A DNA stretch of 64,000 nucleotides, taken from CAINVV01 sp038323575 (GTDB lineage: Bacteria > Bacteroidota > Bacteroidia > Bacteroidales > Prolixibacteraceae). The notes beneath the pieces are model-generated. The model ran no database searches. It was given only the letters and a program-made list of their open reading frames with translations, and was not told where the DNA came from. Location of the stretch: positions 1-64,000 of the forward strand of contig JBBQHB010000016.1 in the NCBI GenBank assembly GCA_038323575.1, written 5' to 3'. Positions 44,401-53,493 of this stretch are shown piece by piece (positions within the stretch are counted from its first letter, which is position 1; each line of letters opens with the position of its first letter). Position numbers and translations under genes: made by a program.

Positions 44401-47400
44401 AGAGCGGCTGCCGGTAGTGTGTCCTTTTCGGTTTCCGATACCGATCATCATCACACTGACTTCTGACAGGTCGGGATTACCCTTTATTTTTAGCATGTTC
44501 TGGTTGCTGTTTACTCCTTGGTGGATTTGGGAATAAATATCTCCCATGGTGATGCTGCCTGAATGTATCTCGGCATTGCGTTCCAGTTTCAGTTTGGGAA
44601 GAAGATCCAACGGGATGTATACCCGGTTCTCGGCAGGCCAGACAATGAACCTGTCAGCCTCACTGTTATTTTCGTAATACCCGGGCGGGGTTAATTTGAG
44701 CGGTATTTCATATTCGTAATAGTTGTATTGGAAATCCGAGCCAATCCGGACGAACAGGGAAAGTTCGTTGCTTCTCAGCGGAGAACCTTCAAGTTTTTCG
44801 GCATGGACCTCTAATTTCAGATTCTTGTACCGCCGGAGATCAAAAGAGGTGGTTTTGTAAGCTGCCCGGGCATCTCCGGGCTCCAGACCGACTACTTTCA
44901 TCACCATCGACTGTTCGTTCAGCTGCCGGAGTTGGGCATTGGAAGGATCTATTACGCGGTCAACTCCCGGAGGCAGCACATAGTTGACCGGTTTCCGGTT
45001 GCTGTTTTCTTCGATATTTACGGCAGCAAGGTCAAACTGCGATGTTCCGGTGGGCAGGCTGTTGTCCGCATTCAGCGTTTTGTTGTATTTCCTCCAGTTG
45101 GTACGAACCAGGTCGAGGGTAGCAAAACGCAGCACTACAGGTTTCTGCCATCCGTTCAATATCATCCGCATAAAACGGATCGATCTGAAATCGCTGATGG
45201 TTCCGTAAGTTTTGTTTGGTTCGGAAATTGGTACTTTAAACTGATACCAGGTTACCGTTGATTTTTTACCGCTTTTTAGGGTCACCTCAGATGTTTTTAC
45301 ATCCGTGATGTAATTTTTCCCCAGCGTCATATTGGTCTTGTCAATTTTGAGGTTATACTGGAAATAAGATTCATTCTCACTCAGCGTATTATCATCGTTG
45401 ATGTCTTCAACATCCGGAATAGAGGTGGCAGCTGTAGGATAACTTTCTGCTGATTGTTCAGTGGTCGGTGAGTTTCCTTCGGTGTTGCTGAAGAATTTGT
45501 AGCGTTCGAGCAGGTCTTTTTTCTGTTGGTCATAGTCGGTTCCCCTGAAGTAATGAAAATCGTCACTTGAAGGGTCTTTGGCCGCTTTTGTGTAAGCATT
45601 TGCATCAACCAGAGGGCTCAGTGAAGACAAAAATTTCTGGTAGAATGTCTTTTCATCCTTCGAATCCATTCCGTCTAAACCAACATCCTGGTAGATCCTT
45701 GCCTGGGGGGAATTGTCGAAAGCTTTGACCAGTGATTGCTGAACCGGAACCCGCCCCCAGGTGGTTAGATCCATACCGCTGTAATCCCCGCTTGCAGGTA
45801 ATCCCTGTTCAAACGATTTTCTTCCGTCGCGGAGCACATCTTCCGAGACAGTTCCCAAATGAAAAACCAGGTTTCCGCCGGGATTTATATCGCCGGGTTT
45901 GTCTTCGGCAAAAGGATCCATCATCCAGAACTCAATGTATTCAACATTGGTGGCTTCAAAGTCACTGGTTTCAATTTTACGCATGATACCTCCCCACCTG
46001 CTTCCGGGATTGGCCAATGTGCCATCTTTTGCTACACCTGATGAGAATGGTGTCGGATTAGCGTCATAGTTATAGGGACCTCTTTCCTGCGGGTAATAGG
46101 CAAGGTCTAAAGTCGGAATGTTGGTTGGCTGTCCTACCGGATTCTCCTTGTTGGGAAATATCTCGGCCTGAAATACTTCGCGCGCGCGGTGGTCGTCGAG
46201 TTTTCCTTCCTGGATCAGGTAGGATGGGGCGGTGTTCCTTTGCATGTAAGGATCTATCACATACCAGGAAAGCCGGGACCTGTTGTAGCCATAAGCCAGG
46301 TCATTGATCAGGTTCCCTTCCGGGAAGAGTTCGTTCCCTTGCGGCGTACTGGCCAACGACCATCCTATGAAAGATTTCAGGTTGATAGGAGTGGTAGTGC
46401 CCTCGAAGTCATCCAGGTAAACAGCTCCTTCCTTGGAGATTGCTTTGGCGTGACCGGGGAACAACCTGGCCCATTCCATGTCGATCGAAATTTTCGATAT
46501 CTCTTTGGTGTTGATAAACGGCAGGGCATTCACCATTTTCGTGATGAAGGGAGAAGTCGCATTGTAACTCCCGTTGAATCCCAGCATGGTATTGGAAATA
46601 GGATCTTCACCAAAGTTCACTTTCTGGGTCAAAGGTTTCTCCAGCAGGTACATCACGGTAGATCCGATGTTGAAATTCTTGCTTATTTCGTAATTCAGAT
46701 GGGTTCCCAGCATACTCTTTCGCTGCATACTGAACAGATCCTGGCTCTCCGTAGTGATGGATATAGGAGTTCCGGATTCCAGCAGACCCTGGTTGATCAC
46801 TTTCACCCGTCCCTGGGTATAATCTACGATGTAATCGACATCTTCGGTAAGCTGCCTTCCGCCCGCCATTACCTTTACAGATCCCCTGGCAATGTTGAGC
46901 GCATCAAGTGAAATTTCAGAATTGGATAAACCCTTGTAGCTTCCGCTCATGTGGTACTTGTTCTTTTCGGCATCCTGCTCGGCGACAGTTTTTGTGCCGT
47001 TGTACAGGGTCGAATACACATACTTTTTGATTGCCTTCGCATCACCGCTGAATTTTTTTTCGAGGTTCGAACCGAATGGCTGAACTACCGGAAAGATAAT
47101 CCTCCCCTTTTGCGTGTCGATGGTAATCCGGTCGATGAAGTCGAAAATACCGTCAGGATACGGATCCAACTGCTTGTTCAGGTTGTCAAGATTCATCACA
47201 TTGAGGAGGTTTTTCTCTTTTAAAGGACCATCCGGCAGATAATTCAGGTCTGTTCCTGATGCGTCATTCCGGTACAAAACATCCATCTTGAACTGATCGC
47301 TGGATATCCGTTGTGAACGGATATTGTAAATATTTTTCATCATCAGATCCCAGTTTTTGAATTTGGGATTCAGATTTGTGCCTTTCAGCATCTTCAAAAT

Positions 47401-48948
47401 AAGGGTATTTGGTGCATCAACTCCATCAGTTGAAAATTCTCCTACCTGAAAGGTCTGTCCGTTGGCTGTGTACTGATAGGCAACAGCGAGTATTTCATCC
47501 GCATTGAGCGCCATGCTTAGCGAAAGGTAACCCAACTGGCGGTTGACGCTGTATTCGGTGGAATCGAGGCGCCGGGCATTTTCGATTTTCTCAAAATCAC
47601 GGCCTGCAATAAAATCACGCTGTGTAAGGGATTTCAATACCTCATTCAGCTTCGCAATATCCCGGACTCCCGAATAGGTGGTCGTCATCTGTTTGTAAAT
47701 GCCGTTGATGTTGTTGTTTGGAAGCTGGTTGAACGGATAGGCCAATCCGGGTGTATTGCCGAATTCCGGAATGGATTGATTCTGCATATTTCGCCCGTTC
47801 TCTCCGAGGTCAAGCAAGGCAAGAATGTTTCTGGAATCCTGGAAGCGGTTTGATTTGTTGGTTACCCATACCTCTATTTTGTTAAGCGTGACTGAGGTTT
47901 TCAATATTGGAAGTTCAGCCAGGGCTCCGTCATAGGTATTGTAAAAATGATGACCCAGGAAAAAATTCCTGTTGGCGTCGTAATCCGTCGCATTGATTGA
48001 AAATTTTGTCTGCTCGGCTCCGCCTTGCGTACTGATCACCTTGGTCTCCCCTTTTTGCTGAGAAAAGAGTGCCGTAACGGATAGTTTTCCAAACTGGAGA
48101 TCGGTCTTAACCCCGAAAAGATTTACACCGCCGCGGATCAGTGTTCCCGTTAGGGGCATTGAAACATTACCGGCCTCCACATTCCTTACAATTTCATCCT
48201 CGCCTCCGGTATAATTCAGCTTGATCTTGTTCTCAAAGTCAAAAGTTGCATCGGTGTTGTAATTGAATCTCATCTTCATCCGGTCACCTATCTCACCATC
48301 CAAGCTCACATTTATTTTCTGGCTGAAGTCGAAGGTAGTATTGCGCTGCATCCTGGTAGGAATGGCCGGATTTTCAATCTTGTTGCTTTTTAATCCGAGG
48401 GTCATCTCCACATATCCCTGGGGCCGGATGTTCACCACGCTGCTGCCGAACACTTTGCTGAAAGCATCTCCGCCGATCTGAAACTGAGGAATAACCTGTG
48501 AACGCCGTTCAAACGACTGTTGTGAAATCTTTTTCCTCCAGTAACTGTCGATGTAATTTTTCATGTCTTCCCGGAGATACTCATGCAGGCTGAGCGATCC
48601 CGGCAACCTGTATTCGATGCTGCCTGCTTTTTCGGTAATCAGGTATTGTCCTGTCAGGGCATCGTAAACTACTTCGGTCTTGACATTGGATGGTTTTCTC
48701 AGGTAGAGGGCTGTACTGTCCTGGTTGCGCAGCTGGGAAAAGGGACTTGTTTTCTTTTTGGCATGAAGAGATATTTGGGCAGTATCACTTTGAATTGAAT
48801 CGTCTGTGAGGAAAAAATTGGGATCAAAGTGCCTGGGCATAGCATTTACAGATCCGTTGGATGTGTTGCTGTGCCAAACTAATGCAAGACATGCGTAGAG
48901 CAATGCTGCAACAATGGTATTGAAAAGTACTTTTTTCAATTTGTTCAA
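41443..48948 (-). CDS. sprA: SprA (Sov) outer membrane translocon of the type IX secretion system
   Basis: SprA is the giant beta-barrel through which type IX secretion exports proteins with C-terminal CTD signals, needed for gliding motility or protease secretion in Bacteroidota. The product has 2501 residues, as expected for the family (about 2300-2500), with an N-terminal membrane/signal segment (about 8-27) and a mature part rich in beta-strand stretches. Typical blocks include YRLPGSLSLHEYLREDMKNY near 112, IRPQGYVEMTLGLKSNKIEN near 173, and PNSPYISNAYR-like strands at the C-terminus. No stop or frameshift breaks the 7.5-kb frame. It overlaps ruvA by 4 bp (ATGA), the conserved ruvA-sprA order seen in other Bacteroidota. 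Confidence 0.95.
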   Translation of the reverse strand: MNKLKKVLFNTIVAALLYACLALVWHSNTSNGSVNAMPRHFDPNFFLTDDSIQSDTAQISLHAKKKTSPFSQLRNQDSTALYLRKPSNVKTEVVYDALTGQYLITEKAGSIEYRLPGSLSLHEYLREDMKNYIDSYWRKKISQQSFERRSQVIPQFQIGGDAFSKVFGSSVVNIRPQGYVEMTLGLKSNKIENPAIPTRMQRNTTFDFSQKINVSLDGEIGDRMKMRFNYNTDATFDFENKIKLNYTGGEDEIVRNVEAGNVSMPLTGTLIRGGVNLFGVKTDLQFGKLSVTALFSQQKGETKVISTQGGAEQTKFSINATDYDANRNFFLGHHFYNTYDGALAELPILKTSVTLNKIEVWVTNKSNRFQDSRNILALLDLGENGRNMQNQSIPEFGNTPGLAYPFNQLPNNNINGIYKQMTTTYSGVRDIAKLNEVLKSLTQRDFIAGRDFEKIENARRLDSTEYSVNRQLGYLSLSMALNADEILAVAYQYTANGQTFQVGEFSTDGVDAPNTLILKMLKGTNLNPKFKNWDLMMKNIYNIRSQRISSDQFKMDVLYRNDASGTDLNYLPDGPLKEKNLLNVMNLDNLNKQLDPYPDGIFDFIDRITIDTQKGRIIFPVVQPFGSNLEKKFSGDAKAIKKYVYSTLYNGTKTVAEQDAEKNKYHMSGSYKGLSNSEISLDALNIARGSVKVMAGGRQLTEDVDYIVDYTQGRVKVINQGLLESGTPISITTESQDLFSMQRKSMLGTHLNYEISKNFNIGSTVMYLLEKPLTQKVNFGEDPISNTMLGFNGSYNATSPFITKMVNALPFINTKEISKISIDMEWARLFPGHAKAISKEGAVYLDDFEGTTTPINLKSFIGWSLASTPQGNELFPEGNLINDLAYGYNRSRLSWYVIDPYMQRNTAPSYLIQEGKLDDHRAREVFQAEIFPNKENPVGQPTNIPTLDLAYYPQERGPYNYDANPTPFSSGVAKDGTLANPGSRWGGIMRKIETSDFEATNVEYIEFWMMDPFAEDKPGDINPGGNLVFHLGTVSEDVLRDGRKSFEQGLPASGDYSGMDLTTWGRVPVQQSLVKAFDNSPQARIYQDVGLDGMDSKDEKTFYQKFLSSLSPLVDANAYTKAAKDPSSDDFHYFRGTDYDQQKKDLLERYKFFSNTEGNSPTTEQSAESYPTAATSIPDVEDINDDNTLSENESYFQYNLKIDKTNMTLGKNYITDVKTSEVTLKSGKKSTVTWYQFKVPISEPNKTYGTISDFRSIRFMRMILNGWQKPVVLRFATLDLVRTNWRKYNKTLNADNSLPTGTSQFDLAAVNIEENSNRKPVNYVLPPGVDRVIDPSNAQLRQLNEQSMVMKVVGLEPGDARAAYKTTSFDLRRYKNLKLEVHAEKLEGSPLRSNELSLFVRIGSDFQYNYYEYEIPLKLTPPGYYENNSEADRFIVWPAENRVYIPLDLLPKLKLERNAEIHSGSITMGDIYSQIHQGVNSNQNMLKIKGNPDLSEVSVMMIGIGNRKGHTTGSRSAEVWVNELRLSDFEEYGGWAAVGRVSGNLADLGTYSFAGRMMTSGFGDIDSKMGTRSKEDTKEYDVSTNLELGKFFKPELGVRIPMYMSFSKSVATPEYSPVDKDVKLNDAINSVATKSERDSIKEISLDYNTRKSINFTNVQIDKPNKTRETRFYDLSNLSFSYSYNQFQHGDINTLTERTDNSRTLLNYHFNSKPKSIDPFKSVALFKPKYLTLLRDFNFSLTPAQISFRSDLNNMQSELQYRNITNPDFILPISFQKDFIWNRYYDFRLDLTRGLKLDFSAVNSSRLGDPANTANQNKNGYEARRDTIWRSILEGGKNTHYHHTWNLTYVLPINKLPLLDWTSASVSYQAGYDWNLAPITNGNYILGNSISNMSSAQLNGQLDFIQLYNKVPFLRSVNQKYGEFSRGRRESQQTSRQRYAAGQNPVAAKKYQEQNLKFKKNAPYSFFHKLGSPSVQVKVTDKGGKPVAGQLKIVNDNRIIFTPQADSDGASVEITAKQEAESGGNGLHLGELTARFLMMLYNINISYGDNGGTSLSGYMPGSTFFGLNNYSGGNTSSLAPGLPFVLGHQNENFGIEAAQKNWITTDTILNKPYLMSRNTRLNLRAKIVPLPDLKIELRANRILARNTSEFLIYNANNGWDSYNSSFNGNFSMSVMSIGTSFEKLGKAFVQDSKGWDELQINRKVIAQRLDAQRMANPNYNYQPGIIDPVTGFPAGYGPTAQEVVIPSFFAAYTGRSAEKVELNPFPSAKFMMPNWRIQYSGAVSKINGLKNLMKSMNIMHDYSSTYNVGSYLSNMKFTTGQDGFSYARDAQNNFVPLYDVAAININETFNPLFDIDITWLNNLTTRFEYRKTRNITMSLTNNQTTEMYNNEASLGMGYRFENMKLFIKTKTSTKMVNNDLNLRADVTYGKNKTVLRKMVETNTQLTAGQDALSFKFSADYNLSEVFILRLFYDRIVNSPYISNAYRTTNSNLGVSFRFTLIQ

Positions 48949-49526
48949 AAACTCTTTAACGCCAGCTTGATCAGGGTTTCTACAGCTATGGCCGGTTGTT
49001 CGGTAAGGACCTGGTCTACCAGCTTTTCGACTGCTTTCTTGTTAAAACCGAGCATTTCCAATGCAGCAACCGCTTCAGAACGCACGGGGTTTTCACCTGA
49101 CCTGAACAACTGATCGCCGGCAGCTGTTTTACCGATTTTATCTTTAAGATCGATGATCACTCTTTGGGCTGTTTTTATGCCTATACCTTTGATATTCTTC
49201 AGCAAACCAACATTCTCGTTGAGAATGGCATGCTGTAGTTCTTCCGGTTTGTGTGAGGAGAGCATCATGATGGCCGTATTGGCGCCAATCCCGTTCACCG
49301 ATATCAATAACCTGAAAAGTTCGCGCTCAGCCTGATCAAAAAAACCGTAGAGGATATGTGCATCTTCACGGATAACCTGATGGAGGAATAATTTTGCTTT
49401 TTCACTACCGTGGAGCCGGGTATAGGTAGTAAGTGAAATATGGACCAAATAGCCGATATCTCCTGCTTCAACCACAACACCGGCGGGTGTTAAACTGATT
49501 ACAGATCCTTTGATATATTCAAACAT
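48945..49526 (-). CDS. ruvA: Holliday junction branch migration protein RuvA
   Basis: RuvA binds four-way junctions and loads the RuvB helicase. The 193-residue product has the OB-fold domain I (1-62), helix-hairpin-helix domain II with LISVNGIGANTAIMML and NIKGIGIKTAQRVIIDLK, and the small domain III (about 145-193) that contacts RuvB. Normal length. It overlaps sprA by 4 bp and lies 22 bp after pdxA. Confidence 0.96.
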   Translation of the reverse strand: MFEYIKGSVISLTPAGVVVEAGDIGYLVHISLTTYTRLHGSEKAKLFLHQVIREDAHILYGFFDQAERELFRLLISVNGIGANTAIMMLSSHKPEELQHAILNENVGLLKNIKGIGIKTAQRVIIDLKDKIGKTAAGDQLFRSGENPVRSEAVAALEMLGFNKKAVEKLVDQVLTEQPAIAVETLIKLALKSF

Positions 49527-49548
49527 AAGCAGTGAAGTTTGAGGTTGG

Positions 49549-50610
49549 TTATTCTCCGCCGGTACGGTCGATTTCGTGGTGTTTCAGCGGATTTTTCGAA
49601 AGTTCCTTGTACAATTTCCTGGATTCAAAAACGTCGATGGCAAGATAGATTGCGTTTCTGAATGAATCTTCCGAAGCAACCCCGGTTCCTGCAATGTCAT
49701 AAGCGGTACCATGGCCGGGGGAGGTTCTGATTACCGGCAATCCGGCCGTAAAATTCACCCCTGATTCAAAGGAGAGAACCTTGAAGGGGATCAGGCCCTG
49801 GTCGTGGTACATCGCCAGAACGGCATCAAATTTCTTGAAATCACCTGCTCCGAAAAAACCGTCCGCTGCAAATGGTCCCAAAGCAATTATTCCTTCTTCA
49901 CTGGCTTGTTTGATGGCAGGTCTGATGACATCATTATCTTCCGTTCCGATCACACCCATGTCGCCGGCATGCGGATTCAAACCCAAAACGGCAATTCTCG
50001 GTTTGTGAATCGAAAAATCTTCCAACAGTGTTTTGTGCAGGATACGGATATTGGATAAAATCTTCTCCTTTGTCAGTGTCGGGGAAACCAGCGAAATTGG
50101 AATATGACCGGTAACTACACCAATTTTCAGCTGATCCCCTACCATCAGCATCATGTAATTCTTTGAGGCAAATTCACTGGCAAAAAATTCGGTATGGCCC
50201 GGAAATTTGAAATTCTCAGACTGAATATTTTCTTTGTTAATTGGCGCGGTCACAACCACATCAATTTCGCCTGATTTAAGGTCTTTTACCGCAGCCTGAA
50301 GGGCAAGCAATGCTGCTTCACCTGCTTCGGGAGTCGATTTACCCAATTCGACCCGGATCTCCTCATCTACGCAATTGATGATGTTGACCCTTTTGGAATT
50401 GGCTTCCCGGGCATGCGCTATCTGGTTGAAACTGAATAATTCGATATCCAGCGCCTTGCGGTGATAGGCGGCAACTTTTGGGGAACCATAAACAATTGGC
50501 GTGCAGGATTCTAATAATCTGCTGTCAGATAAAGTTTTGATAATAACCTCATATCCAATGCCGTTGATATCACCATGGGTGATTCCTATTCTCAATTTAT
50601 GTTGTTCCAT
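49549..50610 (-). CDS. pdxA: 4-hydroxythreonine-4-phosphate dehydrogenase PdxA
   Basis: PdxA oxidises 4-phosphohydroxy-L-threonine in the DXP-dependent pathway to pyridoxal phosphate. The 353-residue product has the family start IGITHGDINGIGYEVI, the metal-binding His in FPGHTEFFASEF near 137, GLNPHAGDMGVIG, MYHDQGLIPFK near 267, and SPGHGTAYDIAGTG near 300. It is the first gene of a pdxA-ruvA-sprA run. Confidence 0.95.
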   Translation of the reverse strand: MEQHKLRIGITHGDINGIGYEVIIKTLSDSRLLESCTPIVYGSPKVAAYHRKALDIELFSFNQIAHAREANSKRVNIINCVDEEIRVELGKSTPEAGEAALLALQAAVKDLKSGEIDVVVTAPINKENIQSENFKFPGHTEFFASEFASKNYMMLMVGDQLKIGVVTGHIPISLVSPTLTKEKILSNIRILHKTLLEDFSIHKPRIAVLGLNPHAGDMGVIGTEDNDVIRPAIKQASEEGIIALGPFAADGFFGAGDFKKFDAVLAMYHDQGLIPFKVLSFESGVNFTAGLPVIRTSPGHGTAYDIAGTGVASEDSFRNAIYLAIDVFESRKLYKELSKNPLKHHEIDRTGGE

Positions 50611-50657
50611 AAAGGCTGTTTATTGGTTTGAACGACAATTTCGTTCTCTTTATTTGT

Positions 50658-50665
50658 CAAATTTA
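50658..50665 (-). promoter_or_regulatory. Candidate -7 promoter element of pdxA-ruvA-sprA
   Basis: The minus strand reads TAAATTTG, an exact TAnnTTTG match, 47 bp before the pdxA ATG. A TTTG lies upstream but only 10 bp away, too close to be the standard -33. Confidence 0.38.
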
Positions 50666-50696
50666 AACTTTTATTCAAACAATCTTGGAAGTAAGC

Positions 50697-52154
50697 CTAC
50701 GATTTCGACCCTGTCGGCATTCCCTCAGCCAAAAGCCTGAAAAAATCAGTCAACAGTCTTACTCCTGTTGCAGTTCCGCCAACGGTACGGTAATGATCAG
50801 CAGTATGAAGAAAGGCAGGTCCTGCAATATCAAGGTGTATCCAGGGATAATCGGTAAACCGCTGCAGGAATTTGCCGGCTGTAATTGCTCCTGCTTCTCC
50901 GCCTCCTATGTTTTTCATGTCTGCAATGTTCGATTTGATCATTTCATCGTAATCCTCCCATAGTGGCAGTTCCACAATTCGTTCATTTACCCTGTCTCCC
51001 GCCTTTTTTAGTAAATCAAAATGTTCCCTGCATTTGCTGCCCATTGCCGCAATGCCGTGAATTCCAAGTGTCATGGCTGCCGATCCAGTGAGTGTTGCGA
51101 GGTCAATCACCAGCATCGGGTCATATTTTTTGGCATAACACAAAGCATCAGCCAGAATAAGCCTGCCTTCCGCATCCGTATTCAGCACCTCTACAGTTGC
51201 CCCGTTGGATATCGTGATCACATCTCCGGGTGTAATGGCATTGCCGCCGGGCCGGTTATCCGTTGCAGGAACAAGCGCTACCAGGTGGAGCGGAAGATGG
51301 TTACAGGCAGCAACATAGATGGCTGCCGCTACTGCCGCACCACCGGCCATATCGCACTTCATGTAGTCCATCGACTTGGCTGTTGGCTTAAGGCTGAGTC
51401 CGCCGGTATCAAAAACCACACCTTTGCCAACAAGAACAACAGGCTGGTTGTTAAGCGGCTGCTCCGGTTTCCATTCCAGTACAGAAAAAGTCGGCGGATC
51501 CACGCTTCCCTTGTTGACAGCCAGCAAACCGCCCATCCCGAGTGCTTCAATCTGCCCTTTGTCCAATATCTCACTATGAATACCAACTTCCATGCACATT
51601 TGTTGCAAGGCGGCACTAAATTTTTCAGCATTCAGACTGATGACTGGTTCATTCACCAGGTCGCGGGCTTTGAAAACCGCCCGCATCAAAACGGACAGCT
51701 CCTCAAGGTCTTTGTCGGAAAGAAACTCCCCGTTTAAAAAGATCTCCTGCAGCGTGGTCCTGGTTTTTTCAGCCTTTGAATTGTATTTCAGAAATTGGTA
51801 GCTTCCCAAAATCATACCTTCGGCAAAGGCAAGCATGCTTTCATCGTATTCCAGAAATGAGGTCACCTCCACCGATTTGATTTTTTCTTCTTTGGCCCAC
51901 TTCGCCAGTTCATTGCCCTTCCTCCTCCAGGCTTCCAGGGCGGAGAACAGGTCTGCGGCAGCGGGAATAGTTACAATCAACAGTTTGCTCGTAAAGCGGT
52001 TGATCTCAACCATACCTTGTTCATTGTTTAATTTATTGCGGAGGTAAGTGCTTTCTTCTTCACTTACCAACATCTTCGACAGGTCAGTTAATCCCTTCAA
52101 CAGGAAGATTTGGTTTTCGATAATGTTTTCCGGTACGCTTTTCTTTAATATCAT
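50697..52154 (-). CDS. Leucyl aminopeptidase family protein (M17)
   Basis: A 485-residue M17 zinc aminopeptidase. The C-terminal catalytic domain has VLVGKGVVFDTGGLSLKP with the metal-binding Lys and Asp, MKCDMAGGAAVAAAI, and the hallmark NTDAEGRLILADALCYAK near residue 345; the N-terminal half is the poorly conserved regulatory domain. The ATG at 52154 gives MILKKSV; the frame extends nine codons further. It is cytosolic, without a signal peptide, and divergent from mqnC. Confidence 0.93.
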   Translation of the reverse strand: MILKKSVPENIIENQIFLLKGLTDLSKMLVSEEESTYLRNKLNNEQGMVEINRFTSKLLIVTIPAAADLFSALEAWRRKGNELAKWAKEEKIKSVEVTSFLEYDESMLAFAEGMILGSYQFLKYNSKAEKTRTTLQEIFLNGEFLSDKDLEELSVLMRAVFKARDLVNEPVISLNAEKFSAALQQMCMEVGIHSEILDKGQIEALGMGGLLAVNKGSVDPPTFSVLEWKPEQPLNNQPVVLVGKGVVFDTGGLSLKPTAKSMDYMKCDMAGGAAVAAAIYVAACNHLPLHLVALVPATDNRPGGNAITPGDVITISNGATVEVLNTDAEGRLILADALCYAKKYDPMLVIDLATLTGSAAMTLGIHGIAAMGSKCREHFDLLKKAGDRVNERIVELPLWEDYDEMIKSNIADMKNIGGGEAGAITAGKFLQRFTDYPWIHLDIAGPAFLHTADHYRTVGGTATGVRLLTDFFRLLAEGMPTGSKS

Positions 52155-52248
52155 GGCTATGAATCTGAGGTTTATGACCATTCAAATGGCTTTGGCCCAA
52201 AATTACTACCTTTAGGCCAATATTCGCAGTGAAATTGAGAATTGAGAA

Positions 52249-53373
52249 ATGAAAAGTGAAAATTTGCTGTTTGAAAGGGCTTTTCGCCTCGAGCCGTTGT
52301 CTGCGTCAGAGGGACTGAGGTTGTTTAACGAAGCTTCCACACCGGAATTAATCTGGGTGGCAGATGCATTGAGACAAATTCATAAACCGGGTAAGGTCGT
52401 TACCTGGATGATTGACAGGAATGTAAATATTACCAACATTTGTATATCGGGATGTACCTTCTGTAATTTTCACCGGAAAATTAACCAGGAAGGTACCTAT
52501 ACCACTACCATGGAAGAATACCACCAGAAAATTGACCAGATGATTCAATTGGGTGGAAATCAGCTGTTGCTGCAGGGAGGGATGCATCCGCGCTATGGTC
52601 TTAAATTCTATACTGATCTTTTCACTGAGCTGAAACAGAAATACCCCGGCGTAAAACTTCATGCGCTTGGTCCACCCGAGGTGGTGCACATAGCACGGAA
52701 AGAACGGATGCCCTTCCGGGATGTTTTGTTAAAACTGATGGAATCAGGCCTTGACAGCCTGCCAGGGGCAGGGGCCGAGATCCTGTGCGACCGCGTCAGG
52801 AAGGAGATTTCTCCCGGAAAAGCTTCCGCTCAGGATTGGCTGGATGTGATGAAAGAGGCCCATCAGCTGCACATGCTCACTTCGGCTACCATGATGTTTG
52901 GTCACATTGAAACGCCTATGGAACGGATGGAACACCTGGTCAGGCTGCGGGAGCTGCAGGAAAAAAAACCGTCCGGAAGTCCTGGATTTAAGGCCTTTAT
53001 TCCCTGGCCTTTTATGTCGGAAGGAACTTTATTGGGGAAAAGCAAAGCGTTCAATCCCATCCTTCCTATCGATTATATCAGAATGATTGCTTTAAGCAGA
53101 ATCATGCTGAACAACATTGAAAACATCCAGGCATCGTGGCTTACAGTCGGGAAAGAAACCGGTCAGCTTGCCCTGCATGCGGGAGCCAATGACCTGGGCT
53201 CCATTATGATTGAAGAGAATGTTGTCTCTGCCGCAGGTGCCTCTTTTTCGATGGATGCCCTGCAGATGCAAAAATGTATCACGGACGCAGGATTCACTCC
53301 CCGGCTCAGGAACCAGGCGTATGAGTCTGTGAACCTGCCTGAAGGGGTTGTAAACTATCCCGTAGCTCACTGA
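52249..53373 (+). CDS. mqnC: Cyclic dehypoxanthine futalosine synthase MqnC (radical SAM)
   Basis: MqnC cyclises dehypoxanthine futalosine in the futalosine route to menaquinone. The 374-residue product has the radical SAM cluster Cys65-x3-Cys69-x2-Cys72 (CISGCTFCNF). It also shows family blocks that separate it from MqnE: ISPGKASAQDWLDVM, TSATMMFGHIETPMERMEH, FIPWPF, and the C-terminal GANDLGSIMIEENVVSAAG. The other mqn genes are not in the window. Menaquinone made this way implies a respiratory, probably anaerobic, metabolism. Confidence 0.93.
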   Translation: MKSENLLFERAFRLEPLSASEGLRLFNEASTPELIWVADALRQIHKPGKVVTWMIDRNVNITNICISGCTFCNFHRKINQEGTYTTTMEEYHQKIDQMIQLGGNQLLLQGGMHPRYGLKFYTDLFTELKQKYPGVKLHALGPPEVVHIARKERMPFRDVLLKLMESGLDSLPGAGAEILCDRVRKEISPGKASAQDWLDVMKEAHQLHMLTSATMMFGHIETPMERMEHLVRLRELQEKKPSGSPGFKAFIPWPFMSEGTLLGKSKAFNPILPIDYIRMIALSRIMLNNIENIQASWLTVGKETGQLALHAGANDLGSIMIEENVVSAAGASFSMDALQMQKCITDAGFTPRLRNQAYESVNLPEGVVNYPVAH

Positions 53374-53405
53374 TATTTAGTACTCAAATAAAAAAACATA
53401 TTTAG

Positions 53406-53413
53406 TACATTTG
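53406..53413 (+). promoter_or_regulatory. Candidate -7 promoter element of speA
   Basis: TACATTTG matches TAnnTTTG exactly, 33 bp after the mqnC stop and 80 bp before the speA ATG. No good -33 TTTG was found at the right distance. Confidence 0.45.
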
Positions 53414-53493
53414 TGCGGAAATTTTGGGTGGGTCTGCCGGTCCGATCTGATCTTTCAGAAAAAATAATTTACGGATAAAAAGAAGTTATTGAA

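Noticed and set aside
46189..46911. 240-codon forward ORF inside sprA
   Set aside because: Antisense of the sprA coding sequence, arising from its codon usage.
51021..51737. 238-codon forward ORF opposite pepA
   Set aside because: Antisense of the M17 catalytic domain; no recognisable domain.
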